From Zasmidium citrigriseum (lineage: Eukaryota > Ascomycota > Dothideomycetes > Mycosphaerellales > Mycosphaerellaceae): DNA of 63,260 nucleotides. The stretch lies in NCBI GenBank assembly GCA_002786025.1, contig NHNW01000096.1, positions 1-63,260 of the forward strand, given 5' to 3'. Positions within the stretch are counted from its first letter, which is position 1. Each line of letters starts with the position of its first letter. Below are positions 32,220 through 43,254 of the stretch, in pieces. Below the pieces are notes generated by a model. That model saw only the letters and a program-made list of their open reading frames with translations, made no database searches and was not told the DNA's origin. Both the position numbers and the translations under genes were made by a program.

Positions 32220-33497
32220 CTATTTGACACCAGTACAGATATAATAGCCCAAGTACAATTTGGAGCAATCCGAGCCGACATTCGGGTTCCATTTCTCCAG
32301 GTTCTTGGTCGTGGTGCCCTGCGACTTAGCAATCGAGTCACAAGTATCACCGGACTTCACCTTATAAAACTTGTCGCAGTTCTCCACCATGGGCTGCTCG
32401 TATGGAGTCGGCGTGGTGATGCCGTTGCCAGGATTGGTGGGAGTGGGTGTGTAGTTGATGGTGCCGACGCAGACGTAGTATCCGGCCCACAAGGCATGGC
32501 AGTCGGAGCCAATTGCTGGATTCCAGGAATAGAAGGACTGTAGGGGGATGTTGTACTTGCTGGCCAGGTTGGCACAGGTATCCCCGCTTTGCACTTCATC
32601 GAACTTGTTGCAGTTGCTGACCATGCCATCTTGCGTAGGAGTCGGAGTCGAGATCCCGTTGTTGGGCTTGGTTGTGGTTTTTGTTGGGGGTGTAGTGGTA
32701 GCACCGGGAACGCCGACACAGACGTAGTAGCCCGATAGGAGGTTCGTGCAGTCAGAGTCTTTCAACGCAAGTCAGCAGGAGCATTCTTGAAGAGAGCAAC
32801 GAGCTAACGTACTGATAGAAGGATTCCATGACTCGAATTGAGCGAATGAGATGCCGTACTTCATATCGATGGCATCGCAAGAGTCGCCCCCTTGGACGAA
32901 ATAGAAGTTGTCACAGTTGGCCGCTAGCCCGGACTGCTGCGGTTGATGCTCTGCAGACGTGGTCGTGGTTGTCGTCATTGGGGATGTCTTGGTCGGGTTA
33001 GTTGTCGTCGAGGTTGTGGTTGGTCCTGTGGCGGTGCCAGTGGTAACTGTGCCGATGACACAGTAATCCTGATCTGCGACAAGAGTGGGACAATCGACTC
33101 CGGGATTCAGGTCCTCAAATTGTTGCACTGTCAAACCCCACTCAGATGAAAAGGAATCGCAGGTGTCTCCTTCATCGGCCGAGCTCTCGAAGCTGCAGCT
33201 GACGGTATCGAATCGATGGAATCGGGGAGGAACATAAGTGGAGTTCGCAGTGATCGTGACCTCTGAGGCCGGAGAAGAGGAGACTTGCGTAAGAGGAGTC
33301 TCACTTGAGGTGAAGGTGGTGGATGGAATCACCGGCCTGGGACTAACAGGAGTCTCGACTGAAGGATGAGGTCTCTCCGAGAAAGGAGTAGAGAAGCTAT
33401 CCACGGAGGTGGTCGAGGGGCGAGTGGTGTTCAAGAAAAGAGCCGACGTGAGGTCGAGCAGCAAAGCCGCAACAGCCAGAGTACTCTTGGAAGGCAT
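32220..33497 (-). CDS. Secreted protein with four LysM domains
   Basis: Two exons (minus: 33497-32813 and 32758-32220), a 54-nt intron and 407 residues. The N-terminus is a signal peptide (MPSKSTLAVAALLLDLTSA) followed by a Ser/Thr/Pro-rich linker. Four LysM modules follow at ~100-147, 195-244, 278-327 and 356-405, joined by Thr/Pro-rich linkers that are probably O-glycosylated. Modules 2-4 share the pattern C-x-x-F-x-V-x-x-G-D-x-C, a WNP turn and a closing GYYVC segment; module 1 is more diverged. The splice junction falls inside module 2 (WNPSINSDC). LysM domains bind chitin oligomers; fungal multi-LysM secreted proteins either shield cell walls or sequester chitin fragments. Its location near a LysM/GH18/Hce2 chitinase gene supports a chitin-related role. 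Confidence 0.93.
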
Positions 33498-34395
33498 GGT
33501 GAAGGAGATATGAGAAGCTGAGAGGGGGCTGGCGAGGCGAACGTCAACATCCGGTGGGCATGAGTCTTATACGCATCTGGTTGCCAAGAGCCCTGGCCTC
33601 CGAGCCCGTGCAAACACCTGACGACTTGATCAGCACAAATTGGCCATCTCGTGGTCAGCCTTGGTGGATACTCCAAGTGTGGTGCTCTCCACCAGCATGC
33701 GCAAGAGTCACCGTGGGTAGAAGGACCGATTGTTGTCCCTGCAGACTACGCCTTCCAGGGGACATGACGGATACACCGGACATTGCATCAATTGTCTGTC
33801 AGTGTTGCATCGAGCTGAAATGCACGATTCCGACAAACATGGGACCATGGATGGGTACTCCTCTTGCCCTACCTTGACAGAATCATCACGTACCCCTCGA
33901 GAACCACATTTCTCGCAACATTGGTGTGGTCAGGGAATAGCGTGTCGACTCGTTGATGATCTTCCTGACCAAGCCATGCACGTGGTGTTGCACCCTGAAG
34001 CCGTTGGGCCTCAACTCTGGACAACGTTCCGCCGTCTTTGAAGGAATGCTGAAGTGTGAAGTGCGATGAAGCATCGCCAAAGCATCGCCAAGTGGTGTAA
34101 GCTTCGAACTGTTTGTCAACTCTCGTTCCTACACACTTGTCACTGATGTGGCACAGCCCGACGTGGACCCTGCCCTGGACCGTACACTAGCGCGGCTGTT
34201 GGTTCAAAGTATGTACTGCATTGGATTGGATTAGTCCTGCAGCAAATTGATACGCTAACGCTGAAATGCATAGCCCTGATCAGCTAAGAGTCGAACTCCT
34301 TTTGCTTGCCCGAAGTGCTCAACACATCCCTCGCACTCTGCCCAAGACTCTGCTATTCTGCATACTGTCAGCACCGCTACGGCATCACACCCAGC
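33498..34395. other. Intergenic region between divergent secreted-protein genes
   Basis: This ~900-bp region separates the LysM gene (minus) from the DUF7136-type gene (plus). It carries a TATA-like element for the LysM gene and a duplicated 11-mer (aagcatcgcca) near 34070. No additional gene is supported. Confidence 0.4.
33564..33574 (-). promoter_or_regulatory. TATA-like element upstream of the LysM gene
   Basis: The minus strand reads gcgtataagac about 70 bp before the start codon. The same TATAAGAC octamer precedes the chitinase gene (36349-36356). Position and sequence fit a core promoter; there is no experimental support in the sequence itself. Confidence 0.4.
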
Positions 34396-35208
34396 ATGTT
34401 ACTCGGGCTCGTTTCGATTCTTGCATTTCCGCTTGTTCACGCGGCAGCAAGTCCTGGAATCTTCGAAGTCGATCTGGTCTTTCCGAAGAATGACACCTAC
34501 GCACCCGTGCCGCTCATGCCTGTCGTTTTTGCACTACGCAATCCAACCTTGGCATCACCACTCGATCTCTACATTGACTGGATTTTCAATGTGCGCGGTA
34601 ACATCAGTGCCGATTCCTGGTCGCACACCCTCAATCTCACCTACCTGAGCGATTCAAGCAGCGATCCTCATCTGGCGACTTCATTTATACCCTCGGTGTA
34701 CGGTGTCGAGAGCCAGTGGGTGCTCACGTGGAACCTCCGCACTGGCAATTGCTCTGGATCAGAACTTGGATTGGTGTCTTTTGCTTCTCACTACAATCAC
34801 ATTGTATTCACAACGCAAAATACTTCGCAGCCTCCAGACCTTGGAGCCGCTACCTCAGGCGCCACCTGCGGCAAGAATGCGAGCTCTGCCTTCAATGTGA
34901 CGGCGATCGAGGAGGTCAGCCTTGCTGAGAACTTTGATGGACAGTCCTCATGCGCGGTTCTGGGCGCATCACCCACTGCACAAGGCCCCTGCGGCGTCAC
35001 GATCAATCCTTTGGCTGCTTCAAGTATCTCATCCGCGGTCACAGCTTCGGCCTGTTCGTCTCAAATCACTTCAGGCATCACTTGTCCCGCCACTCCGTCT
35101 CCCTCCTCTTCCAAGTCCGAAGCAGGGCGACCCTCGGTTCGACATCCGGCCTGGCTAGTCATCACACCGGGCATTTTGACGAGTCTTGCGTCTTTCCTGG
35201 CGAGCTGA
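34396..35208 (+). CDS. Secreted, probably GPI-anchored DUF7136-type protein
   Basis: A single exon of 270 residues from ATG 34396. The start is chosen because it directly precedes a signal peptide (LLGLVSILAFPLVHAAA); the frame is open a little upstream but without an ATG-led conserved segment. The mature protein begins with GIFEVDLVFPKNDTYAP and PLMPVVFALRNP, the hallmark of a fungus-specific secreted family (DUF7136). It has several N-glycosylation sequons and six or more cysteines. The C-terminus is Ser/Thr-rich, then a hydrophobic tail (WLVITPGILTSLASFLA), which fits GPI attachment at the cell surface. Molecular function of the family is not known to me. It sits between two chitin-related secreted-protein genes. 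Confidence 0.82.
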   Translation: MLLGLVSILAFPLVHAAASPGIFEVDLVFPKNDTYAPVPLMPVVFALRNPTLASPLDLYIDWIFNVRGNISADSWSHTLNLTYLSDSSSDPHLATSFIPSVYGVESQWVLTWNLRTGNCSGSELGLVSFASHYNHIVFTTQNTSQPPDLGAATSGATCGKNASSAFNVTAIEEVSLAENFDGQSSCAVLGASPTAQGPCGVTINPLAASSISSAVTASACSSQITSGITCPATPSPSSSKSEAGRPSVRHPAWLVITPGILTSLASFLAS

Positions 35209-36464
35209 TGAGCGGCGGCCAACTGGCATGATATCATGGTACGCCGCTAGAGAATTCTATGCGGCATGCCACACACATGCATGGCTTGGCATTGGAAGGA
35301 TCAAGTTTACAGTACTGGCCTCTTTATTAGGCAACGTTTCCATGCAGATGAACGCGGATGAAGTCAAAGCTGGACAAGTTGTCACTAGCTGCTACCAGAA
35401 GCTTTACCAATGGCCAATGGACGTTGATGGAACCCCTGAGAGTCGGCTGCCTATGTCAAGCGCCGAGACTATTACGCAATTCGCCCCCTTCACATATCGT
35501 GGGGCCTGCGAATGCCCACTGCGGGTCAGAGGCACTTTTGTGCAGACACATGAGGCCCTCGTTGGTGCATGATCTCTTGCATGCCCTACCACGGCCAAGC
35601 CACGAAAAGGGCAACGGAAGGCTTGATTGAGCTTCTCTCAGCTGGGCAAGACTGGGGCCTGAGACCCAATCAAATGCGCACGCGCACGAAGGATCACTTC
35701 TTCATCAGGCAATTCTGAGCATCAGGCTTTGGACTTTCGCACACTACACCACATGGGACTTGCAGGTCATTCTCAGAGCGACCATGTTCGGACCGAAGCA
35801 CGAGGGATGAGCGGCTCTTGATGCAATAACTTGCATGCATGTACTCGCGAGCGATCAATCATTAATCGCTCACCATGCCGACCCCTAGCGTTTTAGTCAT
35901 CACTGGCGCATACACCGCGAGAACTTCCATCAACTCATACTTAAATCGGACGAACTTCATATATGCCACGTGCCATGACCGGTACGGGGCAATGGCCGGA
36001 TCGGCGACCACTTTCACGGGCATGAGGAAGGTGAGAAAGATTCTTGACCTCGCGTTCAGGGCACATACGCATCAGGCTGCGATCAACAGGATCTGCAGTC
36101 ACATTGGAACGTATGCGATCCTTCTTCATACCAACTCAGCGCCAAAAAACTCCTCCATTGAGTTGGTGAAGTCCCACTCACCCTGCAGCAGCTTCAACAC
36201 TCGCCACTCGGCCAACGACGCCGCTCCGAGGTCACAAGTGGATCATGAAGTGAGGCTGACTATCCATTACAGGCCGGAACTGAGTGCCAGTCGAAGATTA
36301 TCATTTGTGTGCTCGCAAAGTCTGGAGGTATGGCGAAGTGGCAGCGCATATAAGACGTATGCAAGCCGTATTTCGGCGTGAGCAGGCATCTATTTGCCCT
36401 TCAAAATCGTTCTGCGTTGTTCGTTGCTAGACTGGTTGGCACCCTCGTCGCATCCAAACCGGCC
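35209..36464. other. Intergenic region upstream of the chitinase gene
   Basis: This 1256-bp stretch has only short open frames, such as 35875-36381 plus strand, with no family resemblance, signal peptide or splice support. The distal part presumably holds the 3' end of the DUF7136 gene and the proximal part the chitinase promoter. Confidence 0.4.
36346..36356 (+). promoter_or_regulatory. TATA-like element upstream of the chitinase gene
   Basis: Reads gcatataagac, 109 bp before the chosen start codon, and shares TATAAGAC with the LysM gene promoter. This distance leaves room for a ~70-nt leader. Confidence 0.4.
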
Positions 36465-39400
36465 ATGGCGTCCAACCTCTACAGCGCCCTTCTCCAGACT
36501 GGCGTTTTTGCACTATCCTTTACCGGTCAAGCCGCCGCTGCCAATGTGAGCACACCAAACTTGCGGTTGCCAGTTGGTCCCAGTTACAAGTACCGTGGCG
36601 TCTGTCCAGCTCCTTGCTATCAGTCAGGCGCCAGCTCAGGCAATTGGTCATCGTACCACAACTTTGCGCAGATTGCGTCTTGCGATGAGCCAGTGTGGTA
36701 CGACTTCACACTCGTCGATTCTGTCGACGATGCTGATGAGCCCCATCGTATCTACGCTTGTACCAACTCTGGAAACGACTGGGCCCTCACTGCTGCCAAC
36801 AAGACTGATTCCAGCCCCGGAGCTTCTACCAACAAGACCACAGTCTCCTACGAATATGGATACTGGCCTAATGCGAACGGCTCGTCCGTGGCCGCTGGCT
36901 TGACAACGCTCTCATTCCAACTGCAACAGTATCTTGGTCAGGGATTTGCTTCATCCAACAGGACCACTCTCGTCTTTGCTTCCGCTGGCACTACCTCTAT
37001 GGGTCTGTACATTGGCAAGAACTTGGACAGCAAGGTCATCGGGACTTCTGCTATCTCGTACCTCTACAATGCCACCACATCAACGACCTTCAACAATACT
37101 GCTACCCTGGCCATGCAATATTGCGAGAAGAACCTGACTGCTGACAACATCTTCGGTACGTAAACTCGAGGGTAGAAGCCTTTCCGCGACATGTCGGAGA
37201 TGTATGCTTACCTTCGACCCTTTACTTTTAGGCTTGTTCGTTACCGGCAACAGTTCTTTCGCTGCTGTACAGGAGGCACTCTCATCTTGGGCCAATGCTA
37301 CTTGCCTGTCCATCCCTGAAACAAACAACTTCACCGCTCCGATTGTGTTCGAGAAGCCAGTGATCCGCCCTATCAACGGCACCAGCAACTCTACTGGAAG
37401 TGCGAACTCGACAAGCCTTCATGGGTCTCTTGAGCGCCGAGGCGACTGCTCCACTGTTCAAGTGGTCTCTGGCGACAGTTGTGGCAGCCTTGCATCCAAG
37501 TGTGGCATCTCTGGCGCGGACTTCACAAAATACAACCCAGGCGACAACTTCTGCGCGAACTTGAAACCTATGCAGCACGTTTGCTGCTCCGCTGGGACAT
37601 TGCCAGACTTCGCACCAAAGCAGAACTCCGACGGATCTTGCCACACATGTACGTAAAGCATGGACTGAACGCATACATCTCATGTCGGAGACATTTGCTG
37701 ACCTTCCACCCGTTCTTTCAAGACACCATAGTGGCAAACGATAACTGTGCCAATCTTGGAGCGGAGTACAGTCTTACAAACGACGAAATCGAGTCATTCA
37801 ACAAGCAGACCTGGGCCTGGAACGGCTGTAGTAAGCTGTTTGTCGGTACCATCATGTGTCTTAGCAAAGGAACTCCTCCTATGCCGGCAGAATTGTCCAA
37901 CGCCGTCTGTGGGCCCCAGAAGCCAGGCACCAAGGTTCCCCCTTCTGGTACAGACATTTCGACGCTTAATCCATGCCCTTTGAATGCATGCTGTGACGTT
38001 TGGGGACAGGTAAGCAACCCACATCTAATGCCCTGCTGCGATTGCACCTCGGGTGGTCCATTCTTTATGGGCTTATCCTTTGCGTGTGACCACCCCAGCG
38101 ATCAATTACGAACTCCAGGTCATGCTCATGCTAACGAACCCACTGTGTGGAATAACTAAAGAGTTCTGCACCAACTCCTCAACAGGAGCCCCGGGGACAG
38201 CAAAGTCGGGAACCAACGGCTGCATCTCCAACTGTGGCACCAATATCGTCCGCAGTAGCCCGCCCTCTGAATATCGCAACATCGCCTTCTTCGAAGGATA
38301 CAACTTGGGAAGGTCTTGTCTCTACCAGGACGCATCTCAAATCGACACGTCTTTCTACTCCCACATCTTTTATTCCTTCGGTGTGCTCGACACAAACTTC
38401 GACGTCGGAGTAGGAGACACGCAGAGCACGTTCGAGTTCAAGCGGTTTTTGCAAACCAGTGGAGCAAAGAAGGTTCTTTCAATCGGTGGATGGGCTTTCT
38501 CCACCGATCCAAGCACATACATGATCTTCCGAAATGCAGTTACTGCAGCGAATCGCCAGACTACGGCCAACAACATCGCAACCTTTGTCAAAGACAATGG
38601 CTTGGATGGCATTAACATCGACTGGGAATACCCTGGGGTAAGTGAATAAAGCATGGTCGATGGTTGGGCGTCTTCTCGAGATCTTCGCAAGATCTTCGAC
38701 GGCATCACATGTTCATCGCAAGACGTCCAAAATCTACTGCGCTAACGCAATCTCTCTCTTGCATAGGCGCCTGATATTCCAGGGATCCCTGCCGGTAGCC
38801 CCGATGATGGCGACAACTACTTGCAATTCCTCAAGACTTTGAGAAGCCTCCTCCCCGACTCCGAGCTCTCCGTCGCAGCACCAGCATCGTACTGGTACCT
38901 AAAGGGCTTCCCGATCAAGGAGATGAGCGAGGTGCTCGACTACGTCATTTACATGACGTACGATTTGCATGGTCAGGTGAGTGATTCGTCCCTTTCCAAG
39001 AGCACCAGGCCGGAGCCTTGCGCTAGGTCAAAATAGGAAGTAGCGGGCTGCAGCCACGGCAACACCCCCTGTGCCCAGCGAAAGCCTTCGCTTCGCACCT
39101 GTTTGGCATTCCAGAATCCCTTTCCACTGTCGGATTTGCATTTTACTGACTCTTGCTTGTCCAAACAGTGGGACGCCAACAATCAGTGGTCACAAGAGGG
39201 ATGCCCGTCTGGCTCTTGCTTGCGGTCAGATGTCAACCTCACAGAGACCATCGGCTCCCTCGTAATGGTCACGAAAGCTGGTGTACCGTCCAACAAGGTC
39301 ATCGTCGGTGTCACAAGCTACGGTAGAAGTTTTGCCATGAGCGAGGCAGGTTGTTCTGGGCCACAGTGCACATACCTTGGCTCTGCCGGCGCATCCCAGG

Positions 39401-42165
39401 CCACCCCAGGTAAGAAACGAGGGATTCATGCCACGCTAATGTGTCTGAGACACTTGCTAATCTTGGGTTTTTCTCTTTTGCAGGAGAATGTACCAATACG
39501 GCCGGGTATATATCCAACGCTGAGATCAACGACATTATCGCCAACTCGAGCCGTGTCAATCAGCACTTCGTCGATGACACAAGTCACAGCAACATCCTTG
39601 TCTACGACAACACACAATGGGTTGGTTACATGGACGACGATGTCAAAGCTAGCCGTACAAATACCTATAAGGGACTGGCTATGGGCGGTGTTACAGACTG
39701 GGCATCGGATCTGCAGAAGTACAATGACCCCCCGGTTCGGTCGAAGTCGTGGACCATGTTCTTGGCACGTGTGAATGCAGGCCAAGATCCTTCAGACATA
39801 GGAGGAAGGACCGGAAATTGGTCGAAGCTCGACTGTAAGTTGAACTGGAGGAGCTGATCGAGCCTTGAAACACACATCTAACACTTCGCTCCAGGTACGA
39901 GCCCAGATATTACAGATGAGAGGCATCACACTTCCCAGGTAAGCACAGCTTGCACCCATCGTTGCGCGAAGAAAACACACCGAGTGTATTGGCGTCTCTT
40001 CTGCAAATTTTGGTGGGTTGCGCGCAGCTAACACTTGTTATCACAGGAACGTTGGAACGACTTGGACTGTGCGAATGCCTGGAGTGACGCAATCAACGGT
40101 TGGGTTTCTGACCAGATGATGGATCATTACAGCTTCTGCCAATCCATGGCGGACACGTATAATGTCCCCTACGGCGAATGCGGTGACATCGGAACGAACC
40201 AATGCAACCCACAGCGGTGTAACCAGGATGACGGGAGTGGGCCTGCCGGCGTGGAGATCTGGAATTCATTCTCTTACATCAACTCAGTAAGTTGGTCCCT
40301 ACTCTCATATCCACTATCCCCCAAACCATCCCATACACACAGCGATGTAATGGTGGCCGGCGACATGGTCCTTCCCAAAGCCATCTTGATCTGGTGACGT
40401 GTTGTAGGAGCCTGCTAACTCATCGACGCAGATGTATACGCAGTACTGGAACGCTCTGAACGGAGCTGCTGCGAGCCCACTCTCCGAATCTCTGGCAAGC
40501 TTTGAGTCAACATTCGCACCGATTGCGCCACCGAAGGAGACGCCTCTATGGGAAGAGATCTTAATTGCTATCGTCACACTAGGCGCTTCCCTCATCGCTG
40601 CACCATTCTTCAACTCAGGTAAGCTACCAATCCAAAACTACTGCCAGCCTTCTTTAGCCTCAGGGCATGAGCCTTGACTCACGATGATGTAGTCTTCAAA
40701 ACTCTGCCTGCGTTCGTCGGAAATGGTAACACACTTGGTGTGTTCAAGGATACGACCTCTGCGCTTATCACCTTTGGTAGCAACATCGCGAAGGTAAGTC
40801 GAAAATTCTCACCCATGGATCCAAGAATATGTGACTGACAACTTTATCTTTGTAGGACACTGTCACTCCAGGCCACCAGTAAGCTCGCCTGCCGTCTTAA
40901 GTCACTGCCGGCATGCTAACATTGTGAACAGAGACTCGTGGACGCCAGAAGACCAAGACAATTTCTCTGCTTACTTAGGACAAGCGGTAAGTGCTCGAAA
41001 CAATTCAGCTCGATGGCGTGGCGTGCAAGCATGATCGGTCTGACGCATGCAACCTTAGATCGAAGGATGGAAGGCAACAACATCGAACACGCTCAAGAGA
41101 TTGTTCACCGGAGACGCTGACTCGCTCAAAACTCTCTCAACGCTGATTCAGAACGGCAACTTCATGCCGGGCTCTGGCGGCCCCGTGGATATCACTTCAA
41201 AGGGATCGACCGAAACGATCGATGACCTCCAGAATGCAATTCTGAAAGCATTCTACGCCTTTGCGATTCCTTCTGTCTGGACTGCGGCCGGATACGCACC
41301 GTTTATCCTCACGAACAACGAGGCATGTGACTACATCGCGCCCCCTGACGATTGTGGTCCCTCGAGCGGATGCAGTGGGAGCACCGATCCAATCTACAAC
41401 TACTTGACCACTGAAGGCGCCATCCAAAATGCGTGTGATGACAGCACCAACGTCTTATACTACCTGGTATATCCTCCAGACGATGGCGATAAGTTCGATG
41501 CGCTTCATGGCTCCGACGCTCTGGCCCAACACGAGACTGACAACTCAACATGGGGAGGCGTCACGAAGGAAGACATCATTCTGGGAGCGCTCAACACATA
41601 CAGGCAGAACGGAAACCAGAACGGCGGGCAGGTTGCGGATCCAGGTAACTCGGGCACCCTCACGGATCTTGAGAACATGGATATCCGAACCCCTGGATAT
41701 GTCCGCCTACCGGTATGCTCCGCAGCCACTGCCCAGGCCGCCTGGAAGAACCCTTCCCGAGTCGACAAGACTGACCCGAACTATCCGTGTGTGCCTCTCC
41801 AAGGTATCACAGACTGCGACTCGTATCGCTACAAGAAAGACACCAGTGACGCATCGCCCCTGATCACAGACTGCCAAAACATCATCAACAACATCCAGGG
41901 GACCGACGGAGAGTGGACGACCACTCTCAGCAAGACTCGTAAACTGGTCAGCGCCGGGACCTGCGCTTTCTCTGTTGAGGAGGATACTGGTGACGACAAT
42001 GGCAATGGCTCTTACAAGGTCGGCGCACAGGATATTGTCACCATCATCAGCAATTCAATCAAGATGTACGGTGACGGAACCAGGGTTGGCGCCTCAGGGA
42101 CTTTTGAATGTAACGGTAACATCAAAAAGCAGCCTAACTTGAAGTGGTACCTCTACCACACGTAG
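36465..42165 (+). CDS. GH18 chitinase with LysM modules and C-terminal Hce2 domain (killer-toxin-like, subgroup C)
   Basis: Fourteen exons: 36465-37155, 37232-37648, 37723-38009, 38146-38637, 38767-38976, 39169-39409, 39484-39834, 39895-39938, 40047-40286, 40432-40618, 40693-40793, 40856-40878, 40932-40986 and 41059-42165. The protein is ~1481 residues. Order of parts: signal peptide (1-~25); N-terminal Cys-rich region; LysM ~301-350 and ~370-420; Cys-rich chitin-binding (ChtBD1-like) segment ~430-475; GH18 barrel ~505-875 with SIGGWAF and catalytic DGINIDWE (Glu626) intact; a linker region; and an Hce2 (Ecp2-like) domain ~1383-1468. This is the architecture of fungal subgroup C chitinases related to the chitinase subunit of yeast killer toxins and of class III Hce2 proteins. 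It is a secreted chitin hydrolase; a role in attacking other fungi or remodelling walls is inferred. All junctions are GT-AG except the third intron, whose best acceptor ends in TG (38145). Using the AG at 38163 keeps the frame but removes six residues, including a cysteine. Confidence 0.9.
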
Positions 42166-42738
42166 GAGGAGGAGACTTTGGCGGCAGGAATTTGACCAGA
42201 TAGATATGAGAGAATGAAATACCAATCGATTGACAACCTGCAACTCACAGCCTCCATTCTTTCTTGCTTCACTTGGATTTGACTCAAAATCGTTGGTGTT
42301 GGGCGCCATCTCAAACCCGAGCGAGGGCCTACCTCCTTTTCAGGCGTCCTGGGTAGGGGCCGGTATATCGACTGGATTTGGTACAGGTCGTGAAAGTCGG
42401 CTGTTGCGAAGCAAAGTGAACACCCGTCCAACTCTTTCCAGCGGTAGCGTGGTCTGTTTGAAGATAGGCGAGGACAGCTAGTACAATCGCCTTCTACGCC
42501 CGATCGATAGTAGGGAGTATTACCAAAGACAGGCAAATCGACGAAGTCTTCCTCGCAAAAGCACTCTCGTTCCTAGCGAGAATCCATTTGCGGGCGTTCA
42601 GACCCCCTATAGATGACCTGGTCGGCAGTATATTGTGATCAAAATCCTAGTATAAGCCTGGACGAGGGCGTGGTTTCGAAAAAGGCCTTGGCCAGAAACG
42701 GCGCTATCGATCGGCTCTGGCAGGTGGCTGTATGAATG
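42166..42738. other. Intergenic region downstream of the chitinase gene
   Basis: This ~570-bp stretch of normal composition has no supported gene. Short open frames here lack any family resemblance. It leads into dispersed repeat copy B at the island edge. Confidence 0.4.
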
Positions 42739-42972
42739 TCTTGCTCTTTCTTTCTTCGATCCCGGGAGCCAGGTCATGTTCGAGATACCAGAGTCAAAGA
42801 TCTGTATCAAAAGCGAATCCTTGTCAAGCAACCCAGGGCCTAATCGATATGTCGAAAAATGATAAATTTCAACTCACGAAATCTCACACCTTGCTGTTTA
42901 AACACGCTATATTACGTGATTTACGTCATACTTAGACACAGGGCTGCGGCATGAAATACGTAAAAGATCGTA
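42739..42972 (+). repeat. Dispersed repeat, copy B, at the island edge
   Basis: Direct-orientation homologue of 31478-31720 (shared blocks listed there). It ends where CA/TG-free sequence begins, so it is either the least mutated edge of the right-hand repeat block or an independent insertion at its border. Its A+T content is higher than that of copy A, with additional C-to-T changes. Confidence 0.8.
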
Positions 42973-42973
42973 G

Positions 42974-43254
42974 TTAGGGATAGGCCTATATAGTATATTA
43001 AGAATTTAGGGTTTTATATACAAAGTGTATACTAAGTATATATAGGGTGTATATAAAGTAGAGCCCCCTTATATACGCTAAGAGTAGGTCTATTATAACC
43101 CGTTAAGGCATATATATAGTATATCTAGCTAGATATCGAGGGTTATAGTAACGTTCTACCTTTATATATATAAGTAGGTCGAGAGGGAGAGGCTATATAT
43201 ATACGTATATATATATAATATATATAATCTTATATATATATAGCCTATCCCTAA
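42974..43254. mobile_element. Short element with ~19-bp inverted ends
   Basis: ttagggataggcctatata at 42974-42992 is matched in reverse by tatatagcctatccctaa at 43237-43254 (one base shorter), and similarity extends a few bases outward. The ~240-bp interior is AT-rich and non-coding. It may be a small inverted-repeat transposon or part of a larger non-coding terminus. Confidence 0.45.

Noticed and set aside
35875..36381. 168-codon open frame upstream of the chitinase
   Set aside because: Composition is not protein-like, there is no family resemblance or splice context, and it runs into the chitinase promoter element.
42153..42536. 127-codon minus-strand open frame overlapping the chitinase 3' end
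   Set aside because: Antisense chance frame with no recognisable features.
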